From: CAZBMJ01 sp964493205
GTDB taxonomy: Bacteria > Myxococcota > UBA727 > JABDBI01
Reading direction: 5' to 3'
DNA: 64,000 nt
Assembly (NCBI GenBank): GCA_964493205.1
Contig: CAZBMJ010000001.1
Span: forward strand, 1 to 64,000
Positions 1-11,000 of the stretch are shown here, in pieces. The stretch's first letter is position 1. Every line of letters starts with the position of its first letter. Both the position numbers and the translations under genes were made by a program. Under the pieces are notes generated by a model. That model was not told where the DNA came from. It saw only the letters and a program-made list of their open reading frames with translations, and did not search any database.

Positions 1-102
1 AAACTCAGATTAACTAATCAATACTTATGGGTAATCATATGGTCACGCTACGTAGAAATGACGTGATAGTCAAAAATCTTAAAATCATAGTTGATCTAGC
101 AC

Positions 103-1755
103 TTATTGCAGTGGCTTAAATATATGTTCAAAAATATAATTAGCAACATTGCGGCCTTGTTTAATGCCGGTGGTTTTATCAAATACCCAATGGATACCTA
201 AATACACACGACTTTGACCATTTTCTTCTTCAGCTTGTGAAAGAGAAGTAAAGCTTCGTTGTCTTATTGGCCTTATATTACCGTGATTATCTCGTGTACT
301 GCCGTTAAATTCATCTGAAACAAAGCTAAAGTGAATGTTATCAGTTTCATAAAAATTACGTAATGTTTGAAATAGTGCCCCACCAAAACCTGCATGGCCA
401 GATGGGTAGGCAGGGAAGGGTGGAGTGAAATTTGGACCGTTTAAGTTTGAAGCAGGCGCACCTAGGGGTGTAAAGGTATAATCACTAATTGTATCAGGAT
501 TTCCATCAAGATCAGCTTCTCTTATGGCTGTTATTGGACGGGCTATTTGATAAAAATATTTAGATTCCCAAATAGCAATAGCAGCATCGGCCATGGCTAC
601 GTTAACTAAGGCTAATAATCTAGCAAATTTAATAAATTCAGTATTTCTTTGCAGACCTATATTACTAGCTATTTGATTATAAAGCCTTGGAGGAGCACAT
701 AAACTTGGTGTGCCGTCATAAGCCCAATAAGTACCTATTTCAGCTTGCTCAGGAATTCTGATAGTTGGTGTAATTATGCCATCTCCTCCAACATTTTTTA
801 CTTCGTTGTAAGCTTGTGTGTACTCAGGACTAGATAAGGCAGGAGGGCTTGGTATACGAAATTGGCTAGCACTTTGAATAACAAAGGGAGCTACATTTTG
901 CCAATTTGCACCTAAGGCCACATGCCCATTGCTTATGGGATCAGGGCGCCATTTGCCTATTTCGTTGCTTGGGAAAAAATCAACGCCAATAATTGGTTCA
1001 TCATGATCAGAGCCATCGTTGTTACGCATATTCAAAATTGACAAAGCAGCTTGAGCACCTATAAAGATACCGTTAGTTTTTTCTTGACCATTTGGTATTT
1101 GGGCTAAATCATCAGCTAGTGCGTCAGCAAAGCTAGGGGATTGCAGTGGATATAAAGCAAGAAGGGTGTCATGAGCAGCTTGAGTAATGGCTGCTTGTAT
1201 AGATGCAGGTCCTAAAAACGGTGCTAGATTAGTATAGCTTTCATATTCTTGTTCAATAGCATTGATGGCTTCAAATATGGCAATATGAACAATTGCCATA
1301 GCTCTACTTGAACGAGCAGGCCCTAACTGTTCACCATAGCCAATTACTTGTGTATGGATTTCATCACTTGGTTCTTGCATTAAATATTGAGGAGAAAAGC
1401 CAAAAAGAGCTATTAAGGCAGCAGGAGTATGATCAATACCACTTGTATTAACAGCAAGATGATTCCAACGTAATAACCAGGAAGTTTTTAGTTGATCTTC
1501 ACGATCAGTTATTTGTTTATCTCTTTTATGACTGCCACCACCACCAGCAAAACTAGGGTAGGTAGGAATAATAATGGCTGGTGGTATAACAGGTACTATG
1601 GTTTGCGGAGCATCAATAATCACAGGATTAGTATCTTTTGGTTGCTCTTGTTCTTTATTACTAGTAACTAATTCAGGTATAGAATCTTGTTTTTCTGAGT
1701 ATTTACAAGAACTTATCATGAGAATAGTTAATGCTATTTTTATGTATTTATACAT
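103..1755 (-). CDS. Vanadium-dependent haloperoxidase / PAP2-like lipoprotein
   Basis: The 550-residue protein carries the three parts of the vanadate/phosphate-binding site shared by vanadium haloperoxidases and PAP2 acid phosphatases: a Lys-x6-Arg-Pro segment (KYFYQIARP), a PSGH motif (YPSGHAGFGG) and SRVYLGIHWVFD near the C-terminus. The N-terminus is a short hydrophobic signal ending in ISSC, a good lipobox, so the mature protein is probably a lipoprotein acting outside the cytoplasm. A low-complexity Pro/Ile linker and a GGGG stretch follow the signal. The family oxidises halides or removes phosphate; sequence alone does not say which here. It is transcribed away from the window edge, in the same direction as the HTTM gene but separated from it by about 300 bp holding a repeat, so an operon is unlikely. 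Confidence 0.85.
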   Translation of the reverse strand: MYKYIKIALTILMISSCKYSEKQDSIPELVTSNKEQEQPKDTNPVIIDAPQTIVPVIPPAIIIPTYPSFAGGGGSHKRDKQITDREDQLKTSWLLRWNHLAVNTSGIDHTPAALIALFGFSPQYLMQEPSDEIHTQVIGYGEQLGPARSSRAMAIVHIAIFEAINAIEQEYESYTNLAPFLGPASIQAAITQAAHDTLLALYPLQSPSFADALADDLAQIPNGQEKTNGIFIGAQAALSILNMRNNDGSDHDEPIIGVDFFPSNEIGKWRPDPISNGHVALGANWQNVAPFVIQSASQFRIPSPPALSSPEYTQAYNEVKNVGGDGIITPTIRIPEQAEIGTYWAYDGTPSLCAPPRLYNQIASNIGLQRNTEFIKFARLLALVNVAMADAAIAIWESKYFYQIARPITAIREADLDGNPDTISDYTFTPLGAPASNLNGPNFTPPFPAYPSGHAGFGGALFQTLRNFYETDNIHFSFVSDEFNGSTRDNHGNIRPIRQRSFTSLSQAEEENGQSRVYLGIHWVFDKTTGIKQGRNVANYIFEHIFKPLQ

Positions 1756-1861
1756 ATGGTTATTTTTCCATAATTTATAAGTGTTTATTTTGTTATTTTA
1801 ATATATATTTTTTATTATTCATAATTTATTAATATTTAAATATATTTAAAATAAAAGGACG

Positions 1862-2035
1862 TGTGCTGTCTTTGCGAGTAATCCATCACTGATTTAGTGG
1901 GTTTATGGGTAATGACTGTGTTCAGACTAGCGTCTTTGCGAACGTAGCCGTAGGCGAAGTGCGGCAACCTTTTGGTTAACAGCACAAGCTAATTGATGAG
2001 ATTGCCATGCCTTTTCAAGGCTCGCAAAGACGCTA
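1862..2035. repeat. Inverted-repeat element between two minus-strand genes
   Basis: A perfect 14-base inverted repeat, TAGCGTCTTTGCGA at 1928-1941 and its complement at 2022-2035, brackets about 80 bp. A third copy of the core GTCTTTGCGA lies at 1868-1877. Next to it, CACT and AGTG arms around GATTT at about 1886-1898 could form a small hairpin. The sequence TTATGGGTAAT at 1903-1913 recurs at 25-35, at the left edge of the window. No open frame is present. It looks like a dispersed palindromic intergenic element (MITE/REP-like). The rest of the 1756-2056 gap holds only AT-rich sequence. Confidence 0.6.
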
Positions 2036-2056
2036 AGTTTGGCTAAGGAGGTGATT

Positions 2057-3511
2057 TTACTTCTCGTAACTTAATTTAGGTATGGCTTTTAGGGCAATTT
2101 CATCTTTTTTAAAAGCATCCCCAAAGCGGTTTTTCTTATGTTTAGCATTCCATACAGGCTGGCGTATGGGAAGGACCCATTCTGAGGCAGGGGTCTTCAC
2201 AGTAATATTACTCAAATTTATCGCTGGATCATAAAGTCGTTGAGCATCTCTGCCATTAATTTTTATTTTGCTTTCTGCATACACTTCAGCAGGCTCTTCG
2301 TTTTTATAGGTATATTTATCTCTCAATAAATGAGCAAACTGCATAACTAAATAAGGCCGGCTTAGCATTTTTATTTCTTGTCGTTTGGTTATATAATCTT
2401 GCATGTTGATTACTTCTTGTTTACCAGTTTTTGGATCTCTTACGCTAAAGGTTATTTTTCCTGTTTTACCTCTTAGCTTCATATGCCAAGCAAAATTATG
2501 ACCTTCTTCGTTCCAGGCAACATAGCCTTCATAGGCAAAGTGTCTTAAGGGCCATAAAGCTTGAAAAGATAAGTGGATAATCATAAGAGCTACAAAAGAT
2601 TTTTGCCAAAATACTAAATTAATAGCTTGATTATGTTCGTAAGCAGGTATTTCTAGTGGTAAAAACTTATGTTCAAAAAACATATTTAAAAAGCTTCTTG
2701 GCCAGCTAGTCTCAAAAAATATAGTAGTTACTGCAATCATAAACCAAGGAAATACTCCAATGTTAAATAAGTAAAAATTTAACAAATGGAAACAAATAGA
2801 TAAACAATAGGCTTCAGCTCTCGTTTTTTTAAATAAAAGCATGGGCCCAACTATTAAGTCATAAAATAATCCCACATAGGTAAATGCATAAATCACCATG
2901 GGCCATGCAAGTAAAGATTCTATGCCTGTGGGAGTAGCTTTTTCACCAATCCATTCAAAAAGTGGCATGCCGTTGATCCAGTCTACGTTCATTTTAGCTA
3001 TAGCTGCATGAAAATAAACAATAAATATTTGTAATCGTATGAACCAAACTGCCCAAGAAGCAACTGTTTGGCTAGACTTTTGAGGTTTTAAATAAGCATA
3101 TAATGACCATCCTTTATATGCTGGTATAAAAATCATCATGGCGCTAAAAATAATGATCAAATAAAAGTGATTTAAATAATTAGTAGCGTCTATTAAAAAC
3201 AAATAAGAAATAACTAAAAAAGCAATTATAGTAGATACGTGATAAAAAATTCCCAAAATAATAAAAATGCCTGATAGGGCATAGGCCACAAAGACCCAAA
3301 ACATGCCAAAAGTAGATAAAGGCTCTACCCATTCAAAAAATCTAAACTTAAAGTTAAAATCTGCTTGTGTATATTTTGATATCAAACGCATGATGTCCAT
3401 ATAACGAGTGGATTCTAATAAAATAATAACACCAAATAAAACTCGTACGATGGCTAAACCTGCAATATCCATGGGCTGATAAAGAAAATTATATAAGCGA
3501 GTCATATTCAT
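2057..3511 (-). CDS. HTTM-domain (vitamin K-dependent gamma-carboxylase-like) membrane protein
   Basis: This 484-residue protein has multiple hydrophobic segments over its first two thirds and a soluble C-terminal part of about 150 residues. The block around YFHAAIAKMNVDW (about residues 168-180) is the typical signature of bacterial HTTM proteins, the family related to vitamin K-dependent gamma-glutamyl carboxylase. Bacterial members are integral membrane proteins; few have a known substrate. An AAGG sits about 8 bases before the chosen ATG. The gene is transcribed away from rpoB and the two share a 437-bp divergent region. The family call is firm; the function is not known. Confidence 0.8.
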   Translation of the reverse strand: MNMTRLYNFLYQPMDIAGLAIVRVLFGVIILLESTRYMDIMRLISKYTQADFNFKFRFFEWVEPLSTFGMFWVFVAYALSGIFIILGIFYHVSTIIAFLVISYLFLIDATNYLNHFYLIIIFSAMMIFIPAYKGWSLYAYLKPQKSSQTVASWAVWFIRLQIFIVYFHAAIAKMNVDWINGMPLFEWIGEKATPTGIESLLAWPMVIYAFTYVGLFYDLIVGPMLLFKKTRAEAYCLSICFHLLNFYLFNIGVFPWFMIAVTTIFFETSWPRSFLNMFFEHKFLPLEIPAYEHNQAINLVFWQKSFVALMIIHLSFQALWPLRHFAYEGYVAWNEEGHNFAWHMKLRGKTGKITFSVRDPKTGKQEVINMQDYITKRQEIKMLSRPYLVMQFAHLLRDKYTYKNEEPAEVYAESKIKINGRDAQRLYDPAINLSNITVKTPASEWVLPIRQPVWNAKHKKNRFGDAFKKDEIALKAIPKLSYEK

Positions 3512-3696
3512 ATTTAAGACCTTGTATCAAAAGCGCAAATTTAATTTACCACGGTTATAAAAGAGCTTTCTCTAAATAAAAGTTATTTTTTTGCATCTAA
3601 CCAAAAAATATGGGATTTTTTAAAGCTTTTTGTTGGCTATAAAATAAGTTATTTATAAATATTTAAATAAATTTAATAATTTTTTAAAGTTAGGGG

Positions 3697-3782
3697 TTGA
3701 CACTAATAGTATAACCTCCTAACTGATGTCTTACATCATGGTACCCCTGCCCGGCTTTGCCCCCCCTAACCGGGCGGGGGTT
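3697..3782 (+). promoter_or_regulatory. rpoBC leader: promoter-like box and two hairpins (possible attenuator)
   Basis: The 3512-3948 gap between the HTTM gene and rpoB holds a TTGACA box at 3697-3702 with a weak TAACTG 17 bases downstream. A perfect small hairpin TGATGT-CTT-ACATCA follows at 3724-3738. Then a strong GC-rich stem pairs 3744-3754 with 3770-3780 (11 bp, one T-G wobble, 15-base loop), followed by the T-rich stretch TTCTTT. No plus-strand gene lies upstream for it to terminate, so an attenuator or short leader RNA fits better. Further down, TGCATT-AATC-AATGCA near 3893-3908 is another small inverted repeat. Promoter choice is uncertain; the hairpins are plain. Confidence 0.5.
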
Positions 3783-3948
3783 CTTTGTTGGATATGTTAT
3801 TTGCTGATGCTATTGATTGACCTAGGTCCTTAAAAAGGAAGGGGTTGATTTTTTTTATTGAAGATTTATTTAGTTCATGTTCATTTTAAACATGCATTAA
3901 TCAATGCACAGTTAACTAATCGCAATTTTAGCGGAGTATTGGAATTCC

Positions 3949-6900
3949 ATGACCCACGTAATACAACAGAACTTCGCGGCTAGAAAAAATTTTGCCAAAA
4001 TAAAAGCCAAGTTAGACATACCTAGCCTTATTGATATTCAAAAACGTAGCTTTGCTAAGTTTTTACAAGCAGATGTTGAGCCAGACAAAAGAGAGTCTAT
4101 GGGCTTACAGGCTGTTTTTGAATCAGTATTTCCTATTAAAGATTATAACCAAACAGCTTCTTTGGAATTTGTTGCTTATTATATAGATAAGCCCAAATAT
4201 GATGTTGATGAGTGCCGTGCCCGCGGTATGACCTATGCTGTGCCCGTGCGAGTTGTGGTCAGATTGGTTATTTGGGATAAAGACGAGCACACTCAAGAAC
4301 AGTCTATTAGAGATGTTAAAGAGCAAGAAGTTTATTTTGGTGAAATACCTTTAATGACAGATTATGGCACTTTCGTTGTAAATGGTATTGAAAGAGTTAT
4401 TGTTAGCCAATTGCATCGTAGTCCTGGTGTATTTTTTGATAGCGATCGCGGTCGTACCCATGCTTCTGGTAAGCTATTATATAATGCCAGAGTTATACCG
4501 TATCGCGGTTCTTGGCTTGACTTTGAATTTGATCACAAAGATTTGATTTATTGCCGTATTGATCGTCGTCGTAAATTTCATGCAAGTATTTTGCTTAAAG
4601 CATTAGGGTACACTACTGAAGAATTGCTGAAGTATTTTTATAATGTAGAGCTTTTGCTCATACCTCAAAAGGGTGTGTATGAAAAAGTGATCGATTATGA
4701 TTTACTTCTTGGTCAAAGATCTACCAGAGATATTAAAGATCCTGTAACAAAAGAAATTATTGTTAGAAAAAATCGTAAATTTACCCGTGTATCTCTTAAG
4801 AAAATGCAAGATGGCGGTCTTAAGGTTTTAAGCTTGTTTGAAGAAGAAGTTGAGGGCTTAATTTCTGCGGAAGATATTATTGATGAAAATACTGGCGAAG
4901 TGTTGGTGCAGTGCAACGAAGCTTTAAGTGTTTCTCGTTTGGAAAGCTTAAGAGAAATTGGTGTTGATAAAGTTAAAGTTCTATTTATCGATGGCCTTAA
5001 TGTCGGTGCTTATTTTTCTAATACTATTGCTCAAGACAAAGTTAGTACTCAGCAAGAAGCGATTTTTGAAATTTATCGTCGTATGCGTCCAGGTGAGCCA
5101 CCTACTGCTGAAACAGCTGATTATTTGTTTCATAACCTATTTTTTAATCCAGAACGTTACGACTTATCAGAAGTAGGTAGGCTTAAGCTAAATCATAAAT
5201 TTAGTTTGGAAGAACCTCTTGATAATAGAGTTTTAACCAAGAGAGATATTTTAGAAGTTGTTAAATATTTAATATCTTTGCGTAATGGCGATGGTGTGGT
5301 TGATGATATTGATCACCTGGGTAATCGTCGTGTACGTGCTGTTGGTGAGTTAATTGAAAATCAATATCGTGTTGGTTTGGTCCGTATGGAACGAGCTATT
5401 AAAGAGCGTATGAGTGTTCAAGAAGTTGATACTCTTATGCCTCATGATTTGATCAATAATAAGCCAGTAGCTGCTGTTATTAAAGAATTTTTTGGTTCTT
5501 CGCAACTTTCTCAATTCATGGATCAAACTAATCCACTTTCAGAAGTTACTCATAAGAGGCGTTTGTCTGCTTTGGGGCCAGGTGGTTTAACCAGAGATCG
5601 TGCAAGTTTTGAAGTTCGTGACGTGCATCCTACTCACTATGGTCGTATTTGTCCTATTGAAACTCCTGAAGGTCAAAACATTGGTTTGATCGCTTCTTTG
5701 TCTACTTTTGCGCGAGTTAACGAATACGGATTTGTTGAAACTCCTTATCGTAAAGTGGCAAATGGTATTCCTGCCAGTGAAATTTCTTATTTTAGTGCTT
5801 TGCAAGAAGAAAACGAAGTTATCGCTCAGGCTAATACTAAAGTTGATCCAAAAACCAAAAGTTTTAGTGAAAGCTTAATTCAGGTACGTAAAGGTGGAGA
5901 TACGCTTTTAGTTAAACCTGAAGAAGTTACTTTGATGGACGTTTCTCCTAATCAATTGGTGTCTGTTGCTGCAGGTTTAATTCCGTTTTTGGAACATGAT
6001 GATGCTAACAGAGCTTTGATGGGTTCCAACATGCAACGTCAAGCTGTGCCGTTAATTTGTTCTGATGCTCCTTTAGTGGGAACAGGAATGGAAGCGGTTG
6101 TTGCTAGAGATTCAGGTGTTTGTCAAGTTGCTAGAAAAAATGGTGTTGTTGAATATGTTGACGCTTCTCGTATAGTTGTACGCGTAGACGTTTCTGAGAT
6201 AGACGATAGCGGATCTCAAGTAGATATTTATAGACTGTTAAAATATCACCGTTCAAATCATAGTACTTGCTTTAACCAAAAAGTTATTGTTCAAGTTGGC
6301 GATCGTGTTAAAAAAGGCGATGTTTTGGCTGATGGACCTTCTACTGACTGTGGAGAGCTTGCTCTTGGCAGAAACGTAGTAGCTGCTTTGATGCCTTGGG
6401 GCGGTTATAACTTCGAAGATTCTATTTTAATTAGTGAGAGAATTTTAAAAGAAGATCTTTATACTTCTATTCATATAGAAGAACACGAATGTATTGCCAG
6501 AGATACTAAGCTTGGACCAGAGGAAATCACCAGAGATATTCCTAACGCTGGCGAAGAAATGCTTAAAGATCTTGACGACGCAGGTGTGGTAAGAATAGGT
6601 GCTGAAGTTAAAGCTGGAGATATTTTAGTAGGTAAGATTACTCCAAAAGGTGAAACTCAGCTTTCTCCTGAAGAAAAGCTTCTTCGTGCTATATTTGGTG
6701 AAAAAGCTGGTGATGTTAAAGATTCAAGCTTAAGAATGTCTCCTGGTTCTAGCGGTATTGTTATAGATGCTAAAATTTTTACTCGCAAAGGTGTGGATAA
6801 AGATGTTAGAGCTATTGCCAATGAAGAAGAACAAGAAGCTTTATTGCTAAAAGATCAAAACGATGAAATTAGAATTATTCGTAATTCAGCTATAGAAAGA

Positions 6901-8073
6901 ATATCAGCTCTTTTGACTGGTAAAATCGCTATTAATAAATTAGTAGATGAAAAAGGTAAAGTTTTACTTAAAAAAGGCGATGAAATTACCTCTGAAGTAC
7001 TTACTGAAATCGATTGGCATTATTTAGGTGATATATCGATCTCTGATATTTCACTGCAAGAACGAGTGCAAAAAATCGTAGCAAGTACTATATCTCAAAT
7101 TGACTCAGTAAAAGATTCTTTTGGCGAAAAAATTAAGCGCTTAAAAGAAGGCGATGAGTTGCCTCCAGGTGTTATCAAAATGGTAAAAGTTTTCGTTGCT
7201 GTAAAACGTAAACTGCAGCCAGGTGATAAGATGGCTGGTCGTCACGGTAATAAAGGTGTTATTTCAAGGGTATTACCTGAAGAAGACATGCCGTATTTGC
7301 CAGATGGAACTCCTGTAGATGTGGTGCTTAATCCTTTGGGTGTGCCAAGTCGTATGAACGTTGGACAAATTTTAGAAGCTCACTTGGGTTGGGCTGCTAA
7401 GGGTATTGGTCAGCAATTGGTTCGTAATTTGTACGTTGAAAAGAATAATAAAGCAGTAAAAGAACTTCTAAACGATGTTTTAGGCGATAGTGTTGACGAA
7501 GGCTTGATCGATTCTTTGGACGATGCAAATCTTAAGGCTTTAGTAGATAAACTCAAAGGTGGTGTGCCTATGGCTACTCCAGTTTTTGATGGTGCCCCAG
7601 AAGAAGAGATCAGAAACTTGCTTAAAAAAGGTTTGAGAGAACCTACTGGTCAAAGTATTTTATTTGATGGTCGTACGGGAGAGCCGTTTGATCAAGATGT
7701 GACCGTTGGTGTGATGTATATTTTGAAACTTCATCACTTAGTTGATGAAAAGATTCACGCACGTTCTATTGGGCCTTATTCTTTGGTAACCCAGCAACCA
7801 TTAGGTGGTAAAGCGCAGTTTGGTGGTCAAAGATTGGGTGAAATGGAAGTTTGGGCCATGAAAGCTTACGGCGCAGCTTACTGTTTGCAAGAGTTTCTAA
7901 CCGTCAAATCTGATGATGTTGTTGGTAGAACTCGTATGTATGAAGCAATTGTGAAGGGCGAGAACGTACTCGAATCAGGTGTGCCTGAGTCGTTTAATGT
8001 ATTGATAAAAGAGCTGCAAAGCTTGGCGCTTGATGTTCAGTTATTAGACGAAGTAGACCCTACAATGGCTTAA
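3949..8073 (+). CDS. rpoB: RNA polymerase beta subunit
   Basis: At 1374 residues this is full-length beta subunit of the proteobacterial size class. The N-terminus (IPSLIDIQKRSFAKFLQ), the protrusion/lobe region (SQLHRSPGVFFD), the rifampicin-pocket region around residues 520-580 (SQLSQFMDQTNPLSE, then THKRRLSALGPGG), the catalytic-core segment RHGNKGVISRV and the C-terminal clamp (GGQRLGEMEVWA) are all intact. The pocket keeps the usual sensitive-type residues. The start is ATG with GGAG about 10 bases upstream. No rplJ or rplL precedes it, unlike the common rplKAJL-rpoBC arrangement. rpoC follows after 20 bp and is certainly co-transcribed. Confidence 0.99.
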   Translation: MTHVIQQNFAARKNFAKIKAKLDIPSLIDIQKRSFAKFLQADVEPDKRESMGLQAVFESVFPIKDYNQTASLEFVAYYIDKPKYDVDECRARGMTYAVPVRVVVRLVIWDKDEHTQEQSIRDVKEQEVYFGEIPLMTDYGTFVVNGIERVIVSQLHRSPGVFFDSDRGRTHASGKLLYNARVIPYRGSWLDFEFDHKDLIYCRIDRRRKFHASILLKALGYTTEELLKYFYNVELLLIPQKGVYEKVIDYDLLLGQRSTRDIKDPVTKEIIVRKNRKFTRVSLKKMQDGGLKVLSLFEEEVEGLISAEDIIDENTGEVLVQCNEALSVSRLESLREIGVDKVKVLFIDGLNVGAYFSNTIAQDKVSTQQEAIFEIYRRMRPGEPPTAETADYLFHNLFFNPERYDLSEVGRLKLNHKFSLEEPLDNRVLTKRDILEVVKYLISLRNGDGVVDDIDHLGNRRVRAVGELIENQYRVGLVRMERAIKERMSVQEVDTLMPHDLINNKPVAAVIKEFFGSSQLSQFMDQTNPLSEVTHKRRLSALGPGGLTRDRASFEVRDVHPTHYGRICPIETPEGQNIGLIASLSTFARVNEYGFVETPYRKVANGIPASEISYFSALQEENEVIAQANTKVDPKTKSFSESLIQVRKGGDTLLVKPEEVTLMDVSPNQLVSVAAGLIPFLEHDDANRALMGSNMQRQAVPLICSDAPLVGTGMEAVVARDSGVCQVARKNGVVEYVDASRIVVRVDVSEIDDSGSQVDIYRLLKYHRSNHSTCFNQKVIVQVGDRVKKGDVLADGPSTDCGELALGRNVVAALMPWGGYNFEDSILISERILKEDLYTSIHIEEHECIARDTKLGPEEITRDIPNAGEEMLKDLDDAGVVRIGAEVKAGDILVGKITPKGETQLSPEEKLLRAIFGEKAGDVKDSSLRMSPGSSGIVIDAKIFTRKGVDKDVRAIANEEEQEALLLKDQNDEIRIIRNSAIERISALLTGKIAINKLVDEKGKVLLKKGDEITSEVLTEIDWHYLGDISISDISLQERVQKIVASTISQIDSVKDSFGEKIKRLKEGDELPPGVIKMVKVFVAVKRKLQPGDKMAGRHGNKGVISRVLPEEDMPYLPDGTPVDVVLNPLGVPSRMNVGQILEAHLGWAAKGIGQQLVRNLYVEKNNKAVKELLNDVLGDSVDEGLIDSLDDANLKALVDKLKGGVPMATPVFDGAPEEEIRNLLKKGLREPTGQSILFDGRTGEPFDQDVTVGVMYILKLHHLVDEKIHARSIGPYSLVTQQPLGGKAQFGGQRLGEMEVWAMKAYGAAYCLQEFLTVKSDDVVGRTRMYEAIVKGENVLESGVPESFNVLIKELQSLALDVQLLDEVDPTMA

Positions 8074-8093
8074 TTTAGGAAGGCAACAATACT

Positions 8094-11000
8094 ATGAAAG
8101 ATATTTTTAATTTTTTTGAAAAACCAAAAGATCCATTAGGGTTTAATGCAATAAGAATTCAGTTGGCAAGTCCTGAAAAAATACGTGATTGGTCTTATGG
8201 CGAAGTTAAGAAGCCAGAAACTATTAACTATCGTACTTTTAAGCCTGAACGAGATGGTTTATTTTGCGCTAAAATATTTGGTCCTATTAAAGACTACGAA
8301 TGCTTATGTGGTAAATATAAGCGCATGAAGCATAGAGGCGTAGTTTGTGAAAAATGTGGTGTTGAAGTTATTCAGGCTAAAGTTAGGCGTGAAAGGCTTG
8401 GCCATATTTTGCTTGCTACACCTGTAGCTCATATTTGGTTTCTAAAGAGTTTGCCAAGTCGTATTGGTACGCTTTTAGATATGACTCAAAAAGATTTAGA
8501 AAAAGTTCTTTATTGTGAAGCTTATATGATAGTTGATCCAGGCATCACTACGTTTAAAGTAGGTGATTTGCTTAGTGAAGAGCAATATCAAGAAGCATTA
8601 GATGAACATGGTGAAGATGCATTTTTAGCAGGAATGGGTGCTGAAGCTGTTCGTGAACTATTGCGACAAATTGAGCGTGGTCCTAACGGTGATGGTAACG
8701 GTATAGAATGGTTGGCTCTTGAGCTAAGAAGAGAGCTTGATGACTCTAGTTCTGAAGCTAAAAGAAAAAAAATCACCAGAAGACTAAAAGTAGTAGAAGC
8801 TTTTAGAAATTCTAGTAATAAACCAGAATGGATGCTTTTAGAAGTTGTACCTGTTATTGCTCCTGATTTAAGACCATTAGTGCCACTGGATGGCGGTCGT
8901 TTTGCTACTTCTGATCTAAACGATCTTTATCGTCGTGTTATTAACAGAAATAACCGTCTAAAAAGATTACAAGAACTTAATGCTCCAGAAATTATCATTC
9001 GTAACGAAAAACGTATGTTACAAGAATCTGTGGATGCGTTGTTTGATAACGGTAGAAGAGGCAAGTTGATCACAGGTCCTAATAAACGCCCACTTAAAAG
9101 CTTAAGTGACATGCTTAAGGGTAAACATGGTCGTTTTAGACAAAACTTGCTTGGTAAACGTGTTGATTATTCTGGTCGTTCAGTAATCGTAGTAGGACCA
9201 GAACTTAGATTGCATCAGTGCGGCTTACCAAAAACAATGGCATTAGAGCTATTTAAGCCGTTTATTTATAACAAGCTTGAAGAACGCGGGTATGTAACAA
9301 CTATTAAGTCTGCAAAACGTATGGTTGAACAAGAAAAACCAGAAGTTTGGGATGTATTAGATGACGTTATCCGTGAGCATCCAGTTATCTTAAATCGTGC
9401 GCCTACTTTGCACAGATTAGGTATGCAAGCTTTTGAACCTATCTTAGTAGAAGGAAAGGCTATACAGCTTCATCCATTGGTTTGTGCCGCATTTAACGCC
9501 GACTTTGACGGTGATCAGATGGCTGTGCATTTGCCTTTATCTATTGAAGCTCAACTTGAAGCTCGTGTATTAATGATGAGTACTAACAATATTTTGTCTC
9601 CTGCCTCAGGAAGACCAATTATTGTACCAAGTCAGGATATAGTTTTAGGTTGCTATTACATGACCAGAAGCAGACCTTTTGCTAAGGGCGAAGGGATGGT
9701 CTTTTCAAACTTATCAGAAGTTCGTAGAGCATATGATGCTAACGAAGTGGGTTTGCATGCGTCTATTAAATGCAGAGTAGAAGATAAACTATTTGAAACT
9801 ACTGTTGGACGTGTCTTATTATATGAAGTTGTGCCAGAAATAGTTCCTTTTACCAGTATTAATAAAGTATTAGGTAAAAAAGAGCTTGGAGCTCTAATAG
9901 ATCGCTGTTACCGCTTAAAAGGCCAAAAAGAAACTGTGATTCTGTGTGACCGTCTTCGTACGTTGGGTTATACGCAAGCTACTAAATCAGGTATTTCTAT
10001 TGCCATGATCAACATGGTTATCCCTGCCAAGAAAAAAGATATTTTGGCACGATGCCAAGGCGAAGTAGAAGAAATAACTAACCAATATGTTGAAGGTTTA
10101 ATTACTAACGGCGAGCGTTATAACAAAGTAGTTGATATTTGGTCTAAAGCTGCTGAAGAAGTAGCTGAAGAAATGATGAAAGTTGTTTCCACAGACGAAG
10201 TTACTTCTGAAGATGGTAAACATAAAAAATTAACTCCATCTTTTAACTCTTTGTATATTATGGCTGACTCTGGAGCTCGGGGATCTTCTCAGCAGATGAA
10301 ACAGCTTGCTGGTATGCGTGGTTTGATGGCTAAACCATCAGGTGAAATTATTGAAACACCTATTACGGCTAACTTTAGAGAAGGCTTAACGGTGCTACAA
10401 TACTTCAACTCAACTCACGGTGCTAGAAAAGGTTTAGCTGATACGGCGCTTAAAACTGCTAACTCTGGTTATTTGACGAGACGTTTGGTTGACGTAGCCC
10501 AAGATTCTATTATTACAGAATATGATTGTGGAACTATTGATGGTATTGAAATAACTCCATTAATAGAAGGTAACGATATTGTTGAAGGTATTGGCGATCG
10601 TATTTTAGGTAGAGTAGCACTTGAAGATATTGTAGATCCAGTAAGTGGTGAAGTTTTAGTAACTATGGGTTCTGAAATAGATGAATACTTAGTCGCTAAA
10701 ATAGAAAATGCTAGTATCTCTCGTATACGCATTCGTTCTGTTCTTACTTGTCAAACACGTCGCGGAATTTGCGTCCAATGCTATGGTCGTGATCTTTCAC
10801 GTGGACATTTAGCGAACGTGGGCGAGGCTATTGGCGTTATTGCTGCCCAGTCTATTGGTGAACCTGGAACTCAGCTTACCATGCAGACCTTCCATATTGG
10901 GGGTATTGCTTCTGGTTCAGCTCAAGAATCTAGTCATGAGTCTAGAGGCGAGGGTAGAGTAGTTTTTGAAAATCTTGAAGTTGTTGAAAGAAAAGATGGT

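Noticed and set aside
3710..3715. TATAAC as -10 partner of TTGACA at 3697
   Set aside because: The spacer would be only 7 bases, too short for a sigma-70 promoter.
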